DNA of 64,000 nt from Selaginella moellendorffii (taxonomy: Eukaryota > Streptophyta > Lycopodiopsida > Selaginellales > Selaginellaceae): contig NW_003314287.1 of the NCBI RefSeq assembly GCF_000143415.4, positions 394,203 to 458,202 on the forward strand, read 5' to 3'. Within the stretch, counting starts at the first letter, position 1; the number at the start of each line of letters is the position of its first letter. Positions 57,914 to 64,000 of this stretch are shown here, piece by piece. The position numbers and the translations under genes were made by a program. The notes below the pieces were generated by a model. The model did no database searches and was not told the DNA's origin. It was given only the letters and a program-made list of their open reading frames with translations.

Positions 57914-60326
57914 TTATTCCTCATTCAAAGAAAGAATTACCAGAGACAAGGGAAATATTAGCTCTGGATTTCTTTTAAGATATAAGCAAAACGTTGCATG
58001 GTCCATCCGGTCGGTTTGTTTACAAAATTGATCCACAAGCACCTGCAGTGTTAAAATGAATCTAAATGATGCTGCAGTGTATGAAAGCCACCTTGCTTGT
58101 AGATCCAGCACAATTCCTCTCCAAAAGTGTGGCAACCTTTCAAGAAAGAACACAAGATTTAAAGCAAAAGTGTGAGACAAAAAAGCTTACCTTGTCCATG
58201 AGAAGCATTTCGTTGCTGTTCTTGTGGACCGCATGGCAAAACGTCAAATCCAGCAGCTTCAAAAAGCTTGCATTTCTGGACAAAGATACTGATGCGGCCA
58301 CAAACTGCATCAATCAGCCAGTGTTGGGAGCAAACCAGTAGTGACAATGCTTACCTCTTGGAAGGTGACGAATTCATGCTTTTTCCTGTCAAACATCGCA
58401 AAAGCCTGTGAATTTCTGATGTGAGTAGCCAGTTTTCTTAAGACATATCGATCTTCGCTTCTTACCTGCTCTCCGAATGGAGAATGTGTAAGTCCCAGGC
58501 TTTGCAAGAACTCAAACCTCGTCAGTTGCCCACTGCATGAGTAGAAGAGGATTATGTGAACAGGAAAAGAGCAGGTTGATAGATTTACCTGCGAGATGAA
58601 TTCATGATTGAGAATTTCTCCAAATAGTAGAGTGCGTCGGCGTCTGTAAGCTGGAGTTGCTACGAGAAAACTTGGGAGGTCAGGCCTGAGATCTCTGAGA
58701 ACAACTCTGTAAGAAAGGACTCGATGCCGATAACTTACCGTGTCCATTTTTCTCATTTCAAGTGTGAACGAGGTTGAAAAAGGCTAAAGAAAGAGCAAAC
58801 TAAATAAACTCACAAGATTTCAAGGACGTACCATTTTCAGCGACAACGATCTTGCAGAAAGGAGTAAATCACCGTAGCTGTGTTCCGTTTCCGGAACGTT
58901 GAGGCTCCTTGCCATTGCATATCTCACCTGAAAATCAAAAGAATGATAAGTATGAGTATTAGTTTCAAGCACGTTTACCCTTTGTGCATAATCCGCTGGA
59001 TGGGACTTTTCATGCGACGAGGGATATATAACAGGAAGATAATGAACCTGCTTGCCCACAAAATGGTTTTTTAAGCTTAGACAAAAATTCATCTGACCTG
59101 CATAAAATTGTGAAATTGAAGCAGCATCCGAGGGATCAAGCTTTTCAGAGAGATGTTGCCCCTGTGAAGCAAAAGGATGAGAGGCTATCAAGTTGGTGTT
59201 TCAAGCACATACCAGGATAGATCAAAATGAACGTGCGGGTACCTAACCACAACAGGTTGTATTGGAAATCCAGGAACGAATGCACCGGGCTTAAACGATA
59301 TCAGAGCCTTTCCATTCGTTGTAGTAGCCTCGGGAAATAAAAGAAGACGAGGAAAATCGCTACACATCGCTCTCCTCTGCATGAGCATCCATAAAATGTA
59401 GTGTTACATCCAGCCAAAGAGAAAATACTTTACCTTGATTTCCGCGATGGCGCTTTTCCTTGAAGCTGGAGATAACCTATCCACGGGAATCACCTGAACA
59501 CACCAAACTGTGATTTCATTTATCAGATCGAAAGTGGCACCTAATACCTGCATTGATCTTATTATGGTGCCGACGAAAAGACGATCATTGTGTGAACTCG
59601 AGCTCACGATGGTCGGGAAGAGTTCAAAGAAGTAGAACATAGGATCGATGAACGATACATGGTTTGACACCAGGATGGGAGCGACTTCTCTGGGAGCAGG
59701 CCTTCCAATGCGCTGAATCCAATGGAACCTGGATAAACCAGAACAAAAGTGTGAGAACAAGAAGATCGACAGAAGAACTAGAAGAAGAAAGGAAAGACAG
59801 GCAAAGAAATAGTAGAAGAAAAGCTTACGCACCCAAAGCAGAAGAGTATACCTCGAGCGCAAACTCGAGTGCCCCACATTATATCTCGTCTCCATCGCGG
59901 CATGGCCTTGTGGTCACTCTCCCAGCGCCATAGCGCCAGCTTCGTGCACAGGAATCCCAGGAACAAGAAAACTCCAATGAGAATGACTCTCACCACCAGC
60001 AGCGGCGAGCACAGCACCGCCTTGAAGACCTCCCAGGCTCCACCAAACTTGTAGCTACTGTTCCGGAAAGGATCCACGGGCGAGCTGGCCGGTAGTGGAG
60101 GCAAGTCCTTGAATTCCCAGGCGCTCCACCACTTTACCTTGGAATTGGCCGAAGAGACAGCGCTCCTCCCAGAGTCTTGGACGTCGACCACACACATGTC
60201 GGTGGAATTGCCTTCCTCCTCAAATCTAGAGCTGCTAGGACAGCCAAGGCTTGGATTGACGCTGTCATGGTCGTGGAGGCGATCGTCGAGTAGAAGCGGC
60301 CGGCTGAGCACGTCAATGGCGCCCAT
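57914..60326 (-). CDS. LPEAT2-like lysophospholipid acyltransferase with EF-hand region
   Basis: This multi-exon gene (about 13 exons) encodes an ER-type AGPAT-family acyltransferase that re-acylates lysophosphatidylethanolamine or lysophosphatidylcholine. Exon 1 (MGAIDVLSRPLLLDDRLHDH) contains a hydrophobic segment (LLVVRVILIGVFLFLGFLCT). Exon 2 holds the catalytic motif SNHVSFIDPMFYFF (NHxxxxD). Later exons give IPVDRLSPASRKSAIAEIK and FPEATTTNGKALISFKPGAF; the usual FPEGT has Ala here. VVVRYPHVHFDLSW, GNISLKSLIPRMLLQFHNFM and VHYLPVIYPSSHEKSHPADY follow. The C-terminal EF-hand region is degenerate: TDADALYYLEKFSIMNSS, AFAMFDRKKHEFVTFQE and HATFCLYLKRNPELIFPL lack the DxDxDG loop. It is the source or paralogue of the fragment at 24720. 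Exon edges near 58700-58800 are less certain. Confidence 0.88.
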
Positions 60327-60826
60327 CCTGGAGATTATTCTTGATCGATGCCTCGAGAAACCTCTCGCAGATCCGATGGAGGTAGAAATCGCGGCATGGA
60401 TGGAAATATTTGGATCGATTGGAAGCTAGATTTCTCTATTCCGCGAATCCCTGCTTCTTGCAAGAACAGGAAGAGAGACATCGATCGATCAGGGACAGAG
60501 AATGCGATCCTTACCTCCGAAGATTTGGCGCGGCGCCAAGAGAGAATGCTATCGATCGCTACGAGAAGAAGCCCAAAACCCTAGATTGACGGAGGTGCAT
60601 GTGTCTCACGTTTACCTTTGTAAGGAGACACATACGCGTTACGCGCCACACACACATGGGAAAAAAATCGTATGGAGAATGGCCTAGACACTTTCCGTAC
60701 GCATGGTCCAGCAACAAAGAATTTCATTTCACGCCATTTTTTCTTACCATTGTTGGAAAGAATTTCACCCCGTTTTTTTTTTCTTACCATCGTTGGTCAA
60801 ATAATTTCACCCAGAATTTGTTTTTC
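60327..60826. promoter_or_regulatory. LPEAT2-like promoter and RRP1 3' flank
   Basis: The half next to 60326 is the likely 5' UTR of the acyltransferase gene and contains an AAAACCCTAGATT telo-box-like motif (about 60575-60590) and GATCGATCGA runs. Bases 60680-60826 contain a tandem TTTCACCC...TTCTTACCATCGTTGG repeat (three imperfect units at about 60722-60835) that touches the end of RRP1. Confidence 0.5.
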
Positions 60827-62437
60827 TTACCATCGTAGAGCTTTCTTCTTTGGCGAAGATCTCTTTGGCCCTGGCGTGGCCTTTCCCCCCCTCCTTTGCT
60901 TTGGCGATGGCGATGGAGTGTTCTTCCTCTTTGGCGAGAACTTCCTTGGCGAGAACTTCCTTGGCGAGACGTGAGAGATCGGCCCTGGCAAGAGCCCCTG
61001 CTTCAGAGCGCTGGCCTTTGGAGTGGAATCCAAGGCCAGAGGAGTCATCCTGAAAGGCTTGCCAAACTTCCACGTAGTGTTGCTCTTGAGCGAGAACCTC
61101 ACTTTCTTTGCCTTCTTGCCGGTGCTCGTCTCGCCCGCGTCGGTGTTGCTCTCGGCCACCGCTGGAGAATCGTCGTCCTTGGAGCTCTTTCTCTTCTTGC
61201 TGGCGGTGTGGAGCGGAGAAACTGGCGATTTCCTGTTTATCTTCTTGGAGCCTGCCGGAGATCCGCGCTCCTCCGGAGCAGCAGCAGATGAGACCATCGG
61301 GGTCTCGTCCGGAAGAACAATCGCCTTAGTCTCCGCGTTCTTCTTCTTCTTCTTCGGTTTTTCCCCGATGAGAGGAGAGAGAACCATCTCCAGAGGAGGG
61401 AGTGAAGCACCACCATCGCCATTTTCCCCCACAGCAACCTCGAACTTTTTCTCCAAGTTGGAGACCACCGGATCATCCTGTTTCACGGTAGCCTCTGGAC
61501 TTTTCACCTCGGCATTAGCTGGTGCCGCACTGCTGGCTGGTTTTTCCATCTTGGAAGCTGCACTCGCCAAAGCTTTCAGGTCCAAACTCCTTTTGATCTT
61601 CTTAAAGTCCTCGGAGAGAGCGTACAGCACCTTGCGATTTCTCTGTACAGTGTCCGCTGAAGCTGCGAGCTCGAAAAGCCTCTTTTCCATTGGTAGACCG
61701 GTCACGAACTCGGCCAACTTGTTCTCTGACCCTTCAGCGTCGACACTCTCCCTCGCAGCCTCCAAAAGACGATCAAAAACTCTTTCTTTGACGCGCTTCA
61801 GCACATTCTTGTCCGGACCAAGCGCAAGAGTTGCATAGAAAGGCTCCAGAAGAATGCCGAGAACTTCTTTCTCCTCCGGAAGAACACCATCAAGTTGCTC
61901 CAAGAAAATGTCCGCCAGATGCATACTACACCCCTGGGCCGGGAAGAGATCGTTGGAGAGAAAAGCCCGATTTTTCAAAGCGTCCATGTAGCGCTGGACA
62001 ATCTCCTTGTCCCATCTCTGCTGCCTGAGTGCCATGAACATAGAACTCACGAACTTCCGCTGGAGAAGATAGAACTTGTCCATCCTCAAATGGTCTATCC
62101 CGCCCCATTCTCTCCGCATTGTGCCCAAATACCCCTCAAAGAACTGGAGAGCTAATTCGCTCGGAAGGCGCTGTACAAGCGATGCGAGGCGCTCCGCAAG
62201 ATCTGCCTGGACAATCGCCTTGTCTGCGTGCCAGTAGCAGTAGAAAAGCCCCTTCCAGATCTTCCTCAGGTCGGCTTCGTCCACGGAAGTCCGGCATTCC
62301 AACCAGCTCGCCAGGAGCTCCACTGCGCGATCGCGTACCTTCTTGTCGACCGATGCCAGGCGCCGTGGAAGACCGCCGGATTGGATTTCCAGCTCGCCGC
62401 CTGCCGCCAAGGGCTTGCTCTTGTTCTTCGCGACCAT
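60827..62437 (-). CDS. RRP1/NOP52-type ribosomal RNA processing protein
   Basis: A single exon of 536 residues. The N-terminal Nop52 domain is clear: RLASVDKKVRDRAVELLASW, LRKIWKGLFYCYWHADKAIV, GGIDHLRMDKFYLLQRKFVS and a conserved segment through ALKNRAFLSNDLFPAQGCSM. RRP1 acts in the nucleolus in 60S subunit and ITS processing. The C-terminal 250 residues are low-complexity, acidic then lysine-rich, with several nuclear or nucleolar localisation signals (KKKKKNAETK, KKINRKSP, GKKAKKVRFSL) and a terminal repeat SPRKFSPRKFSPKRK. The intron-less structure contrasts with its neighbours and could reflect an old retrocopy or simple intron loss. The long plus-strand ORF opposite (61023-61838) is a shadow. 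The gene is divergent from the transporter. Confidence 0.92.
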   Translation of the reverse strand: MVAKNKSKPLAAGGELEIQSGGLPRRLASVDKKVRDRAVELLASWLECRTSVDEADLRKIWKGLFYCYWHADKAIVQADLAERLASLVQRLPSELALQFFEGYLGTMRREWGGIDHLRMDKFYLLQRKFVSSMFMALRQQRWDKEIVQRYMDALKNRAFLSNDLFPAQGCSMHLADIFLEQLDGVLPEEKEVLGILLEPFYATLALGPDKNVLKRVKERVFDRLLEAARESVDAEGSENKLAEFVTGLPMEKRLFELAASADTVQRNRKVLYALSEDFKKIKRSLDLKALASAASKMEKPASSAAPANAEVKSPEATVKQDDPVVSNLEKKFEVAVGENGDGGASLPPLEMVLSPLIGEKPKKKKKNAETKAIVLPDETPMVSSAAAPEERGSPAGSKKINRKSPVSPLHTASKKRKSSKDDDSPAVAESNTDAGETSTGKKAKKVRFSLKSNTTWKFGKPFRMTPLALDSTPKASALKQGLLPGPISHVSPRKFSPRKFSPKRKNTPSPSPKQRRGGKATPGPKRSSPKKKALRW

Positions 62438-62725
62438 CGCTACGCCGCAACTCTCTGCGAAGAACCCTAAACCTTGAAATCAAAATAGACGGTGCCGTCA
62501 ATAACGTTCAAAAGTCGGTATATTCTGCTAACATTGTAAATGCCGACTAAACGAATGGTGGCAAATGTATGCTTTAGTTAAGCCAGTGGTTTTCTAAGGC
62601 TAGGGTTTTCGGGGCCTCCATTCAACGATCAAGCGATGGCGTCCTCCTGGCTAATCTGATCGTCCAATCGCCCAAGAATTCCCAGGCAGCTGGAAATCTT
62701 GAAGCGCTGGTAAGGAAATCTCGGG
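62438..62725. promoter_or_regulatory. Bidirectional promoter between RRP1 and DiT
   Basis: 288 bp separate the two start codons. Telo-box motifs occur on both sides: GAACCCTAAACC at about 62462-62473 (close to the RRP1 start) and GGCTAGGGTTTT near 62599-62610. Such motifs fit a ribosome-biogenesis gene. Confidence 0.6.
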
Positions 62726-64000
62726 ATGGACAGGGCATTGGCGATGGAAACGCTAGCTCCGGGCGCTCGATTGACGCACTGGCGGAACTCCGCAGTTTCT
62801 CCAGTCAGATTTCCATCCCGGAAAGCCGCATTTGGCATCGGATTGCGCGCTGGATTGAGCTGCTCGCCGCCGCGCCAGGTCGGATTCATCTCGAGGGATT
62901 CCTCGTCCTCCAGGAAAATCTCGTGCTCGTCGGCTCCAGAGCCGTCGACGCCGGCAACAGTGATCGAGGCGGACGATCCGAAATCTCTGAAAAAGCCGCT
63001 GGAGGGTGCCAAGCCTTTGCCACTGGCGATCTCGGTCAGTGTGGGGCTGATTTTGAGATTCCTGGTTCCAAAGCCCGCGGCAGTGTCGGCTCAAGCCTGG
63101 CAGCTCCTATCGATCTTCTTATCGACGATCACGGGTCTCGTTCTCAGTCCACTGCCGGTTGGAGCTTGGGCCTTCGTAGGATTGACAACAACAGTGCTCA
63201 CACGGACACTATCTTTCGCGTCGGCTTTCAGCGCCTTCACAAACGATGTCATCTGGCTCATCGTCATCTCCTTTTTCTTCGCGAGAGGATTCGTGAAAAC
63301 CGGCCTGGGTGATAGAATTGCCACGTACTTCGTGAAGTGGCTGGGGAAAAGCACACTGGGACTTTCTTATGGGCTTACTGTGAGCGAAGCGCTCATAGCA
63401 CCAGCGATGCCGAGCACGACCGCACGAGCGGGGGGAGTGTTCTTGCCGATCATCAACTCACTCTCTCTTTCGGCTGGGAGCCGTCCAAACGATAAATCGT
63501 CGTCAAAGCTTGGAGCGTACCTCGTCCAGACTCAATTCCAGGTTTGGTTTCCAACTTTTACGTGATATGTTGGTTTTAAAAGTGTTGGTGGCGCGAAATG
63601 CAGGCTGCTGGAAACTCGAGCGCTCTCTTTTTGACTGCTGCGGCACAGAATCTATTGTGCCTGAAGCTGGCAGAGGAGCTGGGCGTTATCGTGGCGAATC
63701 CATGGGTGACATGGCTTAAAGTGGCGATCGTCCCGGCCGCTTTATCGCTACTCTCAACCCCGTTGCTCCTCTACAAGCTGTATCCTCCCGAGATCAAAGA
63801 CACTCCTGAAGCTCCTGCAATGGCTGAAAAGAAGCTGCAGCAAATGGGGCCTGTGACTAAGAGCGAGTGGGTGATGGTTTCGACGATGCTCCTCGCTGTT
63901 ACTCTGTGGGTTTTGGGGTAAGTTATGGTTTCATCCAGTAATTTGCGATGTCTTACTGGTGATTTTTTTTCTCGCAGAGATAAACTTGGAGTTCCAAGTG
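62726..64000 (+). CDS. Plastid dicarboxylate transporter (DiT, SLC13/DASS), 5' part
   Basis: Three exons are visible: 62726-63541, 63604-63917 and 63978 to the window edge. The family exchanges 2-oxoglutarate or glutamate for malate across the plastid inner envelope. A transit peptide rich in Ser, Arg and Ala comes first (residues about 1-75: LAMETLAPGARLTHWRNSAV). The membrane body follows: VSVGLILRFLVPKPAAVSAQ, AWQLLSIFLSTITGLVLSPL, NDVIWLIVISFFFARGFVKT, GLGDRIATYFVKWLGKSTLG, SEALIAPAMPSTTARAGGVF. Exon 2 continues AAGNSSALFLTAAAQNLLCL and exon 3 starts GDKLGVPS. All these match DiT proteins. The gene continues past 64000, so about 380 residues are seen. ATG at 62726 was chosen, with an alternative at 62747. 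Confidence 0.92.

Noticed and set aside
61023-61838. 271-codon plus-strand ORF opposite RRP1
   Set aside because: It is the complement of a strongly biased coding sequence (RRP1 Nop52 and Ser/Lys-rich regions) and shows no domain of its own.
1-64000. Bacterial-style operons, phage or defence systems
   Set aside because: The genes carry spliceosomal introns and belong to plant families; no prokaryotic gene organisation is present.

Overview
The window looks like nuclear DNA of a land plant. It is most likely a lycophyte of the Selaginella moellendorffii type. This is an inference from very short GT-AG introns (about 50-80 nt), tightly packed head-to-head and tail-to-tail genes, a plant gene set (RBR, CSLC, plastid dicarboxylate translocator, PADRE, UPF0496) and large blocks of decayed Ty3/gypsy elements. 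No database search was possible, so species and orthology remain inferences. Spans given for multi-exon genes include introns; exon junctions were read by hand from GT-AG signals and reading frame.

Layout. 1-5.4 kb: a decayed Ty3/gypsy element, split by a composite insertion (a 667-bp TRIM plus a 1.15-kb LTR) with a perfect 5-bp target duplication. 6.1-19.2 kb: a gene island with an ALT-type hotdog thioesterase (-), a PADRE/DUF4228 protein (+), retinoblastoma-related RBR (-), fructokinase (+), a SPRTN-type DNA-protein crosslink protease (-) and CSLC xyloglucan glucan synthase (+). 19.8-50.5 kb: nested mobile elements. They include gypsy relics in both orientations, two further TRIM copies, a solo LTR, a complete LTR pair around a 5.1-kb gypsy element lying inside another gypsy RT, long inverted repeats, a roughly 1-kb palindrome and a dead hAT (DUF4371-type) transposase. 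A small non-element island at 24.6-25.9 kb holds an intron-containing copy of the 3' end of the LPEAT-like gene and an intact signal-peptide ORF. 53-64 kb: a second gene island with PPR and UPF0496 pseudogene fragments, an unrecognised eight-exon gene (-), a short gene fragment truncated by a repeat, an LPEAT2-like acyltransferase with degenerate EF-hands (-), RRP1/NOP52 (-) and the 5' part of a plastid dicarboxylate transporter (+).

The real genes are housekeeping genes (cell cycle, sugar phosphorylation, DNA repair, cell-wall glucan, phospholipid remodelling, ribosome biogenesis, plastid carbon/nitrogen exchange) and show no sign of forming one pathway. Several share short divergent promoters: RBR/FRK, RRP1/DiT and the unknown gene/fragment near 55.9 kb. 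The most unusual material is in the mobile-element block: the cargo island with the orphan secreted ORF, the TRIM family whose termini match those of a much longer LTR, and the nested insertion order that can be read from target duplications.
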